Origin: Ruminiclostridium sp.
GTDB taxonomy: Bacteria; Bacillota; Clostridia; Oscillospirales; Ruminococcaceae
DNA: 37,369 nucleotides
Assembly: GCA_024682455.1 (NCBI GenBank)
Contig: JAIKZF010000018.1
Span: forward strand, 1 to 37,369
Direction of reading: 5' to 3'
Part shown: piece by piece, positions 7,513 through 15,923 of the stretch
How the letters are laid out: each line of letters begins with the position of its first letter
Position numbering within the stretch: position 1 is the stretch's first letter
Notes under the pieces: generated by a model
Told to the model about the DNA's origin: nothing
The model's database searches: none
Seen by the model: only the letters and a program-made list of their open reading frames with translations
Translations under genes and position numbers: made by a program

Positions 7513-10500
7513 ATGATACGTAAAATTGCGGCGCTGCTGCTGACGGCGGCGCTGATGATAACAGGGCTCGCGCTCCCCGCGTCTGCGGAAGGCGCGGCTC
7601 CGGAGACCGCGACCGTGACCCCGGCGGCATACAGGCACTCGCTGCCCTCGGATATGCGGGCGGCGTTCATAACGCCGTCGGTGGACTTCTTCACCGACAG
7701 CTCCGTGAGCTCCGCCGCTCTGAACGAGGAGCTCGCGGATATTTACGCGGAATTTGCCGAAACAGGTCTGAATACGGTGATAATCAATACCGTATGCGAC
7801 GGGAAAGCCTACTACACGCTCGGCGCGTCCGAGGGCGCTCCCGACCCTGTGCTGGCGGCTGTCAAGGCGGCTTATGAGCACGGGATATCGCCTTTCGTGG
7901 TATTCGACCTCGGGCAGGTGCTGTCCGACTGCGGCCCGGGAGCCGAAGCCGCCGACACGCTCATTTCCCGCACTCACCGCTTCGTGCTCAAATACGCCTG
8001 CACCGGCATTATCATAGACGATTACTACGCGAAGCGCGACACCCGCAGCTACGCGGGTTATATGGAGAACGGCTCCGGAGTGGGATATACCAACTACCTC
8101 TACGACACCGCCGAGCAGTATTTCCGCACCGCCGCCGACGTGATACGCAGGACCGACAACACCGTCGCGGCAGGCATACTCATAAACGATATGTGGGCGA
8201 ACGCCTCGTCCAGAGAGGACGGCAGCGATACCGAGGACTATTTCCAGGCATACTATGACGGCTATTCCGACACAAGGAGCTACGTAGAGAGCGGCAGCGC
8301 GGACTTCGTTATGGTGCGCGCCTACGGCTCGATCACCTCGAAGAGACTGCCGTTTGAGAAGGTCGCCGGCTGGTGGGGAGATATCGCGTCGCGAAACGAC
8401 ATACCTATGTATATCGTGCACCACAATGAATACATAGGCACCGAGACCGTCGGCTGGGGAGGCGTGGATCAGCTCCTGAAACAGCTCTCCGTCGCGAAGG
8501 ATATAGCCGCGTACTCCGGCAGCGCCTTCAATTCCCTTTCCTCGCTGAAAAAGGATCCCCTCGGCACCACAGGCACGCTGAAAGCGTATTTCCGCGAGCA
8601 GATAAACGAGCAGTCGCTGTTCGAGGATCTGAAAATGACCTCCCCCGCAAGCCTCACCTATACCACCACCGAGGCGAGCGTCACCTTTATGGGGAGCTTC
8701 GACAGCAACTTCCCCGTCACCTTCAACGGCGAGGCGATAAAGCTCAACGACGCGGGCAACTTCTACTTCGAGAAGCCGCTCTCGGCAGGGCTCAATACCT
8801 TCACCATAAGCCACAAGTCCAAGACCTACACCTATAACATCACCCGCAAGATCACCGTCCTGCGCGAGATCGGCGCAGCCATCAGCGAGGACAAGACCCT
8901 GAGCGTCGACGGAGGCACAAGGATAACCCTCACCGCCAGAGCCTACAAGGGAGCGGCCGTGTACGCTTCCGTCAACGGCTCGACGGTCAATATGTCCGAG
9001 ACGGAGGGCACCGCGGACGAGGACGACGTCAATTCCTCCTACCGCCGCTTCACGGGTTATTACACCGTGCCGAAGGGCATTGTCGGACAGATCCAGGAGC
9101 TGGGCAGGATAAAGATATTCGCTTCGTACTCGGGCTACTCCATGGAGGCGGTCGGCGCGTCCGTGCGCGTAAACGCCGAGCCCGAGCCCGTACAGCACAA
9201 CGAGGCCGTGATAACGGAGGACGAGTCCTCGGCAGGCAGCGGCGAGGTCATAGGCACGCTGGAAGCCCCCCACAGCTCCGAAGACGCCGTGACATTCGTC
9301 AGGGTGCTCAACGACTACACCATTACCTACGACGGCAAGACCGCCGACGATATCCCCTCGCCGCTGTTCTCACAGCTTCCGGCGGGCTCGCTGGAGATCT
9401 ACAAATCCACCTCCGGCAGCTACTATGTCACCGAGTCCGGAAAGCGCATCGCCATGAGTGCCTCGACGCTGGAGGACGGTGAGGCTATAACCGAGAACTC
9501 GCTGACCGTCAAATCCGTCGGGACCTCGAACGGCAGCGGGTACATAAAGCTGCGGCTCGACCACAGGACAGGCTTCAATATCCGCGCCGCGTGCAGCAAC
9601 TACTACACCGCGTGGGACGGCGATTACTATCTTGACAGCTTCAACGCCACGCACGTTTACATAACCTTCGAGAACGTCACCAAGGTGACCGCTCTCCCGT
9701 CCTTTGAGTACAATCAGGTATTCAGGTCGGCCAAGTGGGACACCGTGACGGAAGCCAACGGCACCAAGTTCCGCCTTATCCTGGAGCTCCGCCAGCCCGG
9801 AGTTTACTGCGGTCACAAAGCGAGATACGACGATAACGGAGACCTGATACTGTCGTTCCCCGTTCCGGTGAACACCCTGAGCGGCATGACGATCGTGGTC
9901 GACCCCGGACACGGCTACGGAAAGCGCGCCGATGTGTTCGACCCCGGAGCCATAGGCGAGGTGGTCGAGGAGGAGGTCGTGCTCGAGATCGCCAAGGAGC
10001 TGACCGAACAGCTCAAAGCCGCGGGCGCGAACGTGATACGCTTAAAGACCGAGAGCGAGTTCCTGCTGACCCGCGAGCGGCCGAATGTGGCACGCGGGCT
10101 GGGCTGTGATATGTTCCTGTCCGTTCACGCGAACAAGGCTACCGGCGACGCGCGCGGCGTGGAGGCGTACTACTTCACGTCCTATTCGCAGCCTCTCGCG
10201 GCGGCGATATCGAAAAATATAGCGAAATACTATCAGAACAGCGTCTATTCCGACGGCGCGGACAAGAACCGCGGCGCGCGGTACAGCTACTACCATGTGA
10301 CGCTCCAGCAGGATTTCCCGTCGGTTCTGATCGAAACGGGCTTCGTCGATAACGTCGACGACGCTATGGCGCTTGCCTCGGCAGCTCACCGCAAGGGCAT
10401 CGCGGCGGCGATAGTCACGGGCATAAAGGAATATCTTGCCAGGAGCAGCATCTCGTATGCGTCCGAGGGCTATTCGGCTGCCGACGCGGGCGCCGGGGAA

Positions 10501-10767
10501 ACGACCCTTCCGGCGGTGACGGAGACGACCGCCGCAGAAACCGAGGCTCCCACGGAAACGACCGAGCCCGCAGTATCGGAGACCTCGGATACCGAGGACA
10601 CCTCCGCCGAGACCACGCTCCCGCCCGAAACGGAGGATACGAGCGCAGCCGAGACCTCCGCGGAAAGCACCGAGCCCGAAACTACGCCCGGGACCACAGC
10701 TTCCCCGGCCGAGACTACCACGGTCACTACTACCGAAAATACTTGGCACAGCGGCGGTTTCATGTAA
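7513..10767 (+). CDS. Secreted GHL10-like / N-acetylmuramoyl-L-alanine amidase fusion
   Basis: A 1084-residue exported protein with a signal peptide cut after ASA (about residue 25). Residues ~50-380 resemble the GHL10 fold of the preceding protein, including GIIIDDYYAKRD at about 165-176. The middle (~385-790) has beta-rich segments of no clear family. Residues ~793-980 are an Amidase_3 domain, which cleaves the lactam/amide bond between MurNAc and the stem peptide: VVDPGHG (zinc His ~800), the EEEVVLEIA segment (zinc Glu ~819), SVHAN (zinc His ~872) and IETGF (catalytic Glu ~941). All zinc ligands are present. The last ~100 residues are Thr/Glu/Ser/Pro-rich without a sorting signal. A GAGGAG site precedes ATG 7513. 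It lies 60 nt after the GHL10 lipoprotein gene. Confidence 0.92.
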   Translation: MIRKIAALLLTAALMITGLALPASAEGAAPETATVTPAAYRHSLPSDMRAAFITPSVDFFTDSSVSSAALNEELADIYAEFAETGLNTVIINTVCDGKAYYTLGASEGAPDPVLAAVKAAYEHGISPFVVFDLGQVLSDCGPGAEAADTLISRTHRFVLKYACTGIIIDDYYAKRDTRSYAGYMENGSGVGYTNYLYDTAEQYFRTAADVIRRTDNTVAAGILINDMWANASSREDGSDTEDYFQAYYDGYSDTRSYVESGSADFVMVRAYGSITSKRLPFEKVAGWWGDIASRNDIPMYIVHHNEYIGTETVGWGGVDQLLKQLSVAKDIAAYSGSAFNSLSSLKKDPLGTTGTLKAYFREQINEQSLFEDLKMTSPASLTYTTTEASVTFMGSFDSNFPVTFNGEAIKLNDAGNFYFEKPLSAGLNTFTISHKSKTYTYNITRKITVLREIGAAISEDKTLSVDGGTRITLTARAYKGAAVYASVNGSTVNMSETEGTADEDDVNSSYRRFTGYYTVPKGIVGQIQELGRIKIFASYSGYSMEAVGASVRVNAEPEPVQHNEAVITEDESSAGSGEVIGTLEAPHSSEDAVTFVRVLNDYTITYDGKTADDIPSPLFSQLPAGSLEIYKSTSGSYYVTESGKRIAMSASTLEDGEAITENSLTVKSVGTSNGSGYIKLRLDHRTGFNIRAACSNYYTAWDGDYYLDSFNATHVYITFENVTKVTALPSFEYNQVFRSAKWDTVTEANGTKFRLILELRQPGVYCGHKARYDDNGDLILSFPVPVNTLSGMTIVVDPGHGYGKRADVFDPGAIGEVVEEEVVLEIAKELTEQLKAAGANVIRLKTESEFLLTRERPNVARGLGCDMFLSVHANKATGDARGVEAYYFTSYSQPLAAAISKNIAKYYQNSVYSDGADKNRGARYSYYHVTLQQDFPSVLIETGFVDNVDDAMALASAAHRKGIAAAIVTGIKEYLARSSISYASEGYSAADAGAGETTLPAVTETTAAETEAPTETTEPAVSETSDTEDTSAETTLPPETEDTSAAETSAESTEPETTPGTTASPAETTTVTTTENTWHSGGFM

Positions 10768-10771
10768 ATAC

Positions 10772-10800
10772 TTGACTTATATGTAAATAAGTGATATAAT
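10772..10800 (+). promoter_or_regulatory. Promoter of the trmL-degV unit
   Basis: TTGACT (10772-10777), 17-nt spacer, TATAAT (10795-10800), 4 nt after the amidase stop codon. The expected transcription start, 10806-10808, coincides with the first bases of the candidate structured leader. Confidence 0.9.
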
Positions 10801-10804
10801 ATAA

Positions 10805-10918
10805 CGAATGTTGCATCATGATCGGGGGGTAGCTTCACGCAAATGAACCACGCCCGAGAGCGCAGGGAATGACAACTGCGAGGCAGATAATGCGTCTGCT
10901 GCTGTAAAGCAACATACG
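10805..10918 (+). ncRNA. Candidate structured leader RNA (four-way junction) upstream of trmL
   Basis: The leader between promoter and trmL ribosome site can close on itself: ATGTTGC at 10808-10814 pairs with GCAACAT at 10909-10915, extended past one mismatch by CG/CG (10805-10806 with 10917-10918). Inside are three hairpins: 10823-10856 (CGGG/CCCG, GG/CC and TTCA/TGAA with internal loops), 10861-10880 (CGCAG/CTGCG) and 10883-10899 (GCAGA/TCTGC). The closing helix starts at the predicted transcription start and ends 4 nt before the GGAGG of trmL. I could not match it to a known riboswitch class; tRNA is excluded by size and lack of a T-loop. The fold was found by eye and is inference. Confidence 0.45.
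10843..10872 (+). CDS. Possible 9-codon upstream ORF in the trmL leader
   Basis: ATG at 10843 begins nine codons ending in TGA at 10870-10872, behind a G-rich segment (10824-10829) 13 nt upstream. The segment before it resembles the trmL ribosome site and start region. It overlaps the hairpins of the candidate leader RNA, so both may not be real. Very weak as a coding call. Confidence 0.15.
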   Translation: MNHARERRE

Positions 10919-10938
10919 GATCGGAGGTATAGCTTCGC

Positions 10939-11463
10939 GTGGAGCTGAATATTGTTCTTGTAAACCCCGAGATACCGCCGAACACGGGCAACGTCGCCCG
11001 TACCTGCGCGGTGACCGGAGCAAGACTGCACATTGTAAAGCCCATGGGCTTCGAGCCGGACGATAAGCACTTAAAGCGCGCCGGGCTCGATTACTGGAGA
11101 CTTCTCGATCTGACATACTATGACGGCATCGGCGAGCTGTTCGCAAGGAACCCGTGCGACGAGTTCAGATTTTTCTCGTCAAAGGCGGTAAACAACTACT
11201 GCGAGGCGGACTACCCCGACAAGGTCTTCATCGTGTTCGGCAGCGAGACCCACGGACTCCCGGAACTCATGCTGGTGCGCAACGAGCCGAGATGTGTGCG
11301 CATACCCATGCTCGGCGACGAGCGCGCACGGTGCCTGAACCTCTCCAACAGCGTTGCGGTAGGCACCTACGAGGTGCTGAGGCAGTGGGGCTTCCCGAAG
11401 CTCACCAATTACGGACATCTCGACGAATATGACTGGTCGGATAACAGAAGAAACGGAGAATAA
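10939..11463 (+). CDS. trmL: tRNA (cytidine(34)-2'-O)-methyltransferase TrmL
   Basis: SPOUT-class methyltransferase that uses S-adenosylmethionine to methylate the ribose of the wobble base in certain leucine tRNAs. The 174-residue chain has LVNPEIPPNTGNVARTC at the N-terminus, IVFGSETHGLPE in the middle and, at the C-terminal knot, IPM followed by CLNLSNSVAVGTYEVLRQ, all typical of TrmL. The start is GTG at 10939, with GGAGG 11 nt upstream. The stop is 2 nt before the DegV start, so the two are translated from one message. An unusually long ~130-nt leader precedes it. Confidence 0.95.
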   Translation: MELNIVLVNPEIPPNTGNVARTCAVTGARLHIVKPMGFEPDDKHLKRAGLDYWRLLDLTYYDGIGELFARNPCDEFRFFSSKAVNNYCEADYPDKVFIVFGSETHGLPELMLVRNEPRCVRIPMLGDERARCLNLSNSVAVGTYEVLRQWGFPKLTNYGHLDEYDWSDNRRNGE

Positions 11464-11465
11464 TT

Positions 11466-12335
11466 ATGAGACAGTACCTGATAATCACAGACAGCGGCTG
11501 CGATATGTCGCCCGAGGACGAGAAGAGATACGGCATTGATATAATGCCGTTTGATGTAACTCTCGCGGGCGAGTCGATGAAAGAGCGCATTGACATGACC
11601 GGCGAGGAGTTCCTGCACCGCATTGCCGAGACCGAGGAAATACCCAAGACCTCGCAGATCACAGAGTTCCGCTTTGAGGAAAAGTTCGAGGAATGCGTCA
11701 AGGAGGGCATCAAAGACGTCATCGTCCTTCTGATAAACAGCGCGGGAAGCGCCACATACCAGAATGCCGTCAACGCCGCCGCCCGTATGAAGGAAGAGGG
11801 CAGAACAGGCGAAACGAGCTTTCATGTCCTGGACAGCCGTACATATTCGCTGGGCTACGGCTATGCAGCGGTCGAGGCTGCGAAAAAGCTTGAAGCCGGT
11901 CAGAGCATGGACATAGTTCTCGCTTACCTCGAAGACTGGTTCGACAGCTGCGAGCTCTATCTTATGCTGTTCAACCTGCGCCACGCCAAGAAGTCCGGCA
12001 GGATCAAGGCAGCGGCAGCCGTAATGGGCGAGCTCATGAACATAAAGCCCATAGTTCAGATGATAGACGTCGAAACCAAGGTGGTCGCCAAGCCCCGCGG
12101 CGAGAAAAAAGCCGTTGACGCTCTCGTCGATTACCTGATGACAAGAGCCGTGCCTAAGACCCCGTTCATCGTGGGGCGCTCGCTCGCCAACGAGCTTGAG
12201 GACGAGTTCATCAAAAAGTACGAGCAGAAGTCCGGCAGCAAGCTCGCCATGATACACAGCGTCGGAAGCGTCGTAGCCGCCAACGCCGGCACAAGCTTCA
12301 TCGGCGTATTCGTCAAGGGCGAGAAAAGAAGCTGA
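11466..12335 (+). CDS. DegV family fatty-acid-binding protein (FakB-like)
   Basis: A 289-residue DegV protein. Family members bind a single fatty acid; characterised ones (FakB) present it to the kinase FakA for phosphorylation and entry into phospholipid synthesis. Visible features: N-terminal TDSGCDMS, a TSQIT segment near residue 60 that contributes the ligand-binding serine, INSAGSATYQNA around 95, and SVGSVVAANAGTSF near the C-terminus in the position of the usual H-x-GPG-type end, where the sequence departs from the commonest pattern. Length is typical. No FakA is in the window. It is co-transcribed with trmL and followed by a hairpin at 12372-12402. Confidence 0.9.
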   Translation: MRQYLIITDSGCDMSPEDEKRYGIDIMPFDVTLAGESMKERIDMTGEEFLHRIAETEEIPKTSQITEFRFEEKFEECVKEGIKDVIVLLINSAGSATYQNAVNAAARMKEEGRTGETSFHVLDSRTYSLGYGYAAVEAAKKLEAGQSMDIVLAYLEDWFDSCELYLMLFNLRHAKKSGRIKAAAAVMGELMNIKPIVQMIDVETKVVAKPRGEKKAVDALVDYLMTRAVPKTPFIVGRSLANELEDEFIKKYEQKSGSKLAMIHSVGSVVAANAGTSFIGVFVKGEKRS

Positions 12336-12371
12336 GCCGCCTGCCCCGCCAATCGAATACACAGCAGTAAC

Positions 12372-12402
12372 AACCTCTCCTTTCATTGTGAAAGGAGAGG
12401 TT
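12372..12402 (+). terminator. Hairpin after degV
   Basis: A perfect 13-bp stem (12372-12384 with 12390-12402) and a 5-nt loop. It has no following T run, so it may be a weakened terminator or an RNA-stabilising stem. It is nearly identical to the hairpin at 12575-12603. Confidence 0.6.
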
Positions 12403-12534
12403 GAGAGCGTTAAAGAAGTCGCTTGCGCTCGAGTGGTCGCTTGCGCTCGAGTGCCTCCGGCGGCCAGCCCTTTTGAAAAAAGGGCTGGACCCTAAAACAA
12501 ACCGCTTCGCCTTGCAGCGGGGGTAGGTAGTACG
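12403..12534 (+). repeat. Interspersed intergenic hairpin element, copy 2
   Basis: Two tandem copies of GTCGCTTGCGCTCGAG (12418-12433, 12436-12451) lead into the core 12453-12497: GCCTCCGGCGG, a CCAGCCCTTTT / AAAAGGGCTGG hairpin, then ACCCTAAAA. This is followed by CGCTTCGCCTTGCAG, a G run and GTAGTACG. It lies in the 350-nt gap between degV and mscS, flanked on both sides by almost the same hairpin. No ORF of substance is present in the gap. Confidence 0.85.
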
Positions 12535-12574
12535 ACTTTTGATAGTAAAAACTAAACTTTTTTGACAGACTGAA

Positions 12575-12608
12575 TCTCCCCTTTCATCGTGAAAGGAGAG
12601 GTTTCATT
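12575..12608 (+). terminator. Second, T-tailed copy of the degV terminator hairpin
   Basis: A 10-12 bp stem of CTCCCCTTTC with GAAAGGAGAG, one mismatch, and a T-rich tail. It differs from the hairpin at 12372-12402 mainly by one base in the left arm and one in the loop. Its T-rich tail makes it the more likely functional terminator. Confidence 0.6.
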
Positions 12609-12634
12609 TTATTGCAGTATTTTGCCGAAACATA

Positions 12635-12664
12635 TTGCCAAACTCCGTTCGGATATGTTATAAT
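12635..12664 (+). promoter_or_regulatory. Promoter of mscS
   Basis: TTGCCA (12635-12640), 18-nt spacer, TATAAT (12659-12664). The predicted start near 12671 gives a very short leader of about 16 nt that is mostly the AAAAGGAGG ribosome site. Confidence 0.75.
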
Positions 12665-12686
12665 AGTAAAAAAAGGAGGCATATTG

Positions 12687-13595
12687 ATGACAAATATACT
12701 GCTGGCAGCCGAAACTGCCGCTCCCGCCGCTCCGGACGATACCATAAGCGTCGTGCTGGGCGAGGAGCTCGTTGAAAACATCTCCGGGCTGCAAAAGATA
12801 CTGAACGACCTGTGGCAGGGCTTTCTCGACAAGCTGCCCACCATAATATTCGCGATAATACTGCTGATATTGGGAATAATCATCTCAAAGATCACCGTAA
12901 AGCTCATGGGCAAGGCTCTCGACAAGTCGAAGCTCGACCTGACCGTGACCAAATTCCTGCGCTCGGTAGTCAAGATAGTGCTGTATACCGTGCTCGTTAC
13001 GGTCATACTCGCCGTTCTGGGCGTGCCGACGACCTCGATAATCGCCGTGATAGGCACCTGCGGAGTAGCTGTCGGTCTCGCGCTCCAGAGCAGCCTTTCC
13101 AACCTTGCGGGAGGCTTTCTGATACTGTTCTCCAAGCCGTTCAAGGTAGGCAGCTACATAACGGTTTCCGGCGTCGAGGGCTTCGTTTCGGATATAAATA
13201 TCCTCTACACCAAGCTGATGACCTACGATAACCGCGCGATATACATACCCAACGGCACGGCGGCGAACTCCGTGCTCACAAACGTGACACAGGCTCCGAA
13301 ACGCCGCGTGGACAACGTATTCTCGATCTCCTACGACGCGGACTACGAAAAGGCTGTCGCCGCGATCAACACGGCTATCGGCAGGATACCGAAAATACTG
13401 CGCGAGGAGGACTGCAAGCCCTTCGTCCGCATGAGCGCCCACAGCTCCAGCAGCATAGACATAACCGTGAGAGTCTGGTGCGCCACCGAGGACTACTGGA
13501 ACGTGTATTTCGACGTCATCGAACAGATACGCGCCGAGTTCCTGACGCAGAACATCGAGATACCTTATCAGCAGCTCGACGTTCACATGAAATAA
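12687..13595 (+). CDS. Small-conductance mechanosensitive channel (MscS family)
   Basis: An inner-membrane channel that opens on membrane tension to release solutes during osmotic downshock. The 302-residue protein has three hydrophobic segments (about 48-70, 87-112 and 115-150), the last being the pore helix with GVAVGLALQSSLSNLAGG followed by PFKVGSYI, the best conserved MscS stretch, then the cytoplasmic beta domain with a YDNRAIYIPNG segment. I chose ATG at 12687, 7 nt after AAAAGGAGG, not the TTG at 12612, which lies upstream of the promoter. It has its own promoter and terminator and so appears monocistronic. Confidence 0.95.
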   Translation: MTNILLAAETAAPAAPDDTISVVLGEELVENISGLQKILNDLWQGFLDKLPTIIFAIILLILGIIISKITVKLMGKALDKSKLDLTVTKFLRSVVKIVLYTVLVTVILAVLGVPTTSIIAVIGTCGVAVGLALQSSLSNLAGGFLILFSKPFKVGSYITVSGVEGFVSDINILYTKLMTYDNRAIYIPNGTAANSVLTNVTQAPKRRVDNVFSISYDADYEKAVAAINTAIGRIPKILREEDCKPFVRMSAHSSSSIDITVRVWCATEDYWNVYFDVIEQIRAEFLTQNIEIPYQQLDVHMK

Positions 13596-13600
13596 TAAAG

Positions 13601-13635
13601 AATTCCCGTTCCGGAGCTTTTCCGGAGCGGGAATT
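13601..13635. terminator. Bidirectional terminator between mscS and glnN
   Basis: A 15-bp stem with one G-T pair (13601-13615 with 13621-13635) and a 5-nt loop, placed between two convergent genes. T content is modest on both sides. Confidence 0.8.
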
Positions 13636-13720
13636 ATCATATAAACGATCTTATCGGTCATAGGAACCGCGAAGCCGGGCACCTGCCGGAACCCTGCGCG
13701 GGGCGTTTCCGCGGCTCAGA

Positions 13721-15844
13721 TCACTGAACGCTGAACAGGATATCGCCGTATGTCGGAACCGGCCAGAAGTCGTCGCCGACAACAGCCTGAAGCCCGTCAA
13801 CCACGGCGCGCAGCTTATCCATAGCCGCAAGCACCTTATCGTGGAAGAACACGGCGGTATCGCGCACATCGGCCATCGAGCCCACCTCGTCCAGCAGAGA
13901 CGAGAGGGTGCGGAGCTTTTTGTCCATGTCCGCGGCAAGCTCCGACACCTTTGCGGCGGCTTCAAGCTCTATCGCCGCGTCGATGCCGACGTTCTTCTTC
14001 GCGAGAGCAGTCTCGCAGAGGAACTTCTGATACGCCATGACCGCGGGAGCGTACTGGTGCTGCACCATATCCACGGCGGTATGAGCCTCGATGTTCACGG
14101 TCTTGTAGTAGTTTTCGAGCAGTATCTCGGTGCGGGCGTGTATCTCGCGCTCGGTGAATACCTTGTGGCGCGTGAACACGTCGACGCTCTTCTCGTCCTC
14201 AAAGTGCGGTATCGCGTCCACCGAGGAAACGAGATTCGGCAGACCGCGGCGCTCCGCCTCCTCCAGCCACGCCTCGTCGTAGGCGTTGCCGTTGAAGATT
14301 ATGCGCCTGTGCTCGCGGAAGGTGCGCACGAGCAGGTCGTGCAGGGCGACATCGAACGCGTTCCTGCTGAACGCCTCGCCGTCCGCAGCCGACCTGAACT
14401 CCAGCTCGTCGGAGAACTGACGCAGCTCCTCGGCGACTATGGTGTTGAGGATTATGTTGGCAGTCGCCACGTTCTGCGACGAGCCGACCATTCTGAACTC
14501 GAACTTGTTGCCTGTGAACGCGAAAGGCGACGTTCTGTTGCGGTCGGTGGAATCCTTCTTGAAGCGCGGCAGAGCCATTACGCCGAGGTCGAACTCGGAG
14601 GACTTCTTGTCGAGCTTCTCGCCGCAGATTATCGAATCGACGACAGCGTCCAGCTCCTCGCCGAGGAATACCGACACGATAGCGGGCGGAGCCTCGTTGC
14701 CTCCGAGGCGGTGGTCGTTGCCCGCCGTCGCAACGGACAGGCGCAGCAGCTCCGGATAATCGTCCACAGCCTTTATGACCGCGGCGAGGAAGGTAAGGAA
14801 CTGCACGTTCTCCGTCGGCGACTTGCCGGGATAGAGCAGGTTCTGACCGTCGTCGGTGGCAAGTCCCCAGTTGTCGTGCTTGCCCGAGCCGTTCACGCCG
14901 TTGAAGGGCTTCTCGTGCAGCAGGCAGACCATGCCGTGCTTAAGGGCGGTCTTCTGCATGACCTCCATTGTGAGCTGGTTCTGGTCGGCGGCGGCGTTGG
15001 CTCCGGAGTATATCGGCGCCATTTCGTGCTGAGCCGGAGCGACCTCGTTGTGCTCGGTCTTTGAGGTCACGCCCAGCCTCCAGAGCGCGAGATCGAGGTC
15101 GCGCATAAAGGCGTACACGCGGGAATTGATCGCCCCGTAGTAGTGGTCGTGCATCTCCTGACCCTTGAGCGGAGGAGCTCCGAACAGGGTTCTGCCGGTA
15201 TATATAAGATCCTTGCGCTTTTCGTAGACGCGGCGGTCAATGAGGAAGTATTCCTGCTCCGCGCCGACCGTGGCGTTTACGCGCTTTGTCGTGGTGTTTC
15301 CGAACAGCCGGAGAATGCGCACGGCCTGATCGGACAGAGCGTCCATCGAACGCAGCAGGGGCGTCTTCTTGTCGAGAGCCTCGCCCGTGTAGGAGCAGAA
15401 CGCCGTCGGGATATAGAGTGTGCCGTCCTTGATGAAGGCGCAGGACGTGGGGTCCCACGCGGTGTAGCCTCTCGCCTCGAAGGTGGCGCGTATGCCGCCC
15501 GACGGGAACGATGAAGCGTCCGGCTCGCCCTTGATGAGCTCCTTGCCGGAGAATTCCATTATAACTGTGCCGTCGCCTGTGGGGGCGATGAAGCTGTCGT
15601 GCTTCTCGGCGGTGATGTTGGTCATGGGCTGGAACCAATGCGTGAAGTGCGTGGCTCCGCGCTCGACCGCCCAGTCCTTCATAGCGGCGGCAACGCTCTC
15701 GGCTATGGAGCTGTCGAGCTCGCGGTTGGTGTTCATCGTCGCTTTGAGCTTCTTGAACACCTCCTTCGGCAGTCGCTGGCGCATTGTGGACTCGTCGAAC
15801 ACGTCCTCGCCGAATATCTTTGTTACATCAATGGTCTCGTTCAT
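13721..15844 (-). CDS. glnN: Glutamine synthetase, type III
   Basis: Condenses glutamate and ammonia to glutamine with ATP. At 707 residues it is the GSIII size (about 700-730), well above the ~450 of GSI. Signatures seen: FTHWFQPMT and EKHDSF near residues 95-110, [10 protein letters not shown] with metal-binding glutamates, [49 protein letters not shown] and [17 protein letters not shown]. The start is ATG 15844 ([13 protein letters not shown]), the usual GSIII beginning; the longer frame to 15925 has no support. GGGAGG lies 11 nt upstream. The leader contains a 7-bp inverted repeat (15864-15870 / 15885-15891). The only gene of its unit, between terminators. Confidence 0.97.
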   Translation of the reverse strand: MNETIDVTKIFGEDVFDESTMRQRLPKEVFKKLKATMNTNRELDSSIAESVAAAMKDWAVERGATHFTHWFQPMTNITAEKHDSFIAPTGDGTVIMEFSGKELIKGEPDASSFPSGGIRATFEARGYTAWDPTSCAFIKDGTLYIPTAFCSYTGEALDKKTPLLRSMDALSDQAVRILRLFGNTTTKRVNATVGAEQEYFLIDRRVYEKRKDLIYTGRTLFGAPPLKGQEMHDHYYGAINSRVYAFMRDLDLALWRLGVTSKTEHNEVAPAQHEMAPIYSGANAAADQNQLTMEVMQKTALKHGMVCLLHEKPFNGVNGSGKHDNWGLATDDGQNLLYPGKSPTENVQFLTFLAAVIKAVDDYPELLRLSVATAGNDHRLGGNEAPPAIVSVFLGEELDAVVDSIICGEKLDKKSSEFDLGVMALPRFKKDSTDRNRTSPFAFTGNKFEFRMVGSSQNVATANIILNTIVAEELRQFSDELEFRSAADGEAFSRNAFDVALHDLLVRTFREHRRIIFNGNAYDEAWLEEAERRGLPNLVSSVDAIPHFEDEKSVDVFTRHKVFTEREIHARTEILLENYYKTVNIEAHTAVDMVQHQYAPAVMAYQKFLCETALAKKNVGIDAAIELEAAAKVSELAADMDKKLRTLSSLLDEVGSMADVRDTAVFFHDKVLAAMDKLRAVVDGLQAVVGDDFWPVPTYGDILFSVQ

Positions 15845-15863
15845 TTTCCGGAATACCTCCCTG

Positions 15864-15891
15864 ATACTATTTTCTCCTCGATGTATAGTAT
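15864..15891 (-). promoter_or_regulatory. Inverted repeat in the glnN leader
   Basis: ATACTAT (15864-15870) and ATAGTAT (15885-15891) form a perfect 7-bp inverted repeat with a 14-nt centre that contains GAGGAGA on the minus strand, just upstream of the true GGGAGG. It could be a decoy or regulated ribosome-access stem or a repressor site. I could not place a convincing glnN promoter. Confidence 0.35.
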
Positions 15892-15923
15892 GAAATAATT
15901 GGCTGAAAAACGCTTTATAGCGC

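Noticed and set aside
6952-9273. Long minus-strand open frame (773 codons) opposite the GHL10 and amidase genes
   Set aside because: Its translation has no recognisable motif, is rich in Val/Gly/Arg as expected of an antisense frame in GC-rich DNA, crosses two well-supported genes and has no ribosome site.
10805-10918. TPP or cobalamin riboswitch, or a tRNA, in the trmL leader
   Set aside because: A GATAATGCG segment recalls TPP and ACAACTG recalls cobalamin leaders, but the rest of the conserved boxes are missing or out of order; the 7-bp closing stem recalls a tRNA acceptor, but the interior is ~94 nt and lacks a T-loop.
12612-12686. N-terminal extension of MscS from a TTG start
   Set aside because: It would begin upstream of the -35 box of the gene's own promoter; the ATG at 12687 has an ideal ribosome site.
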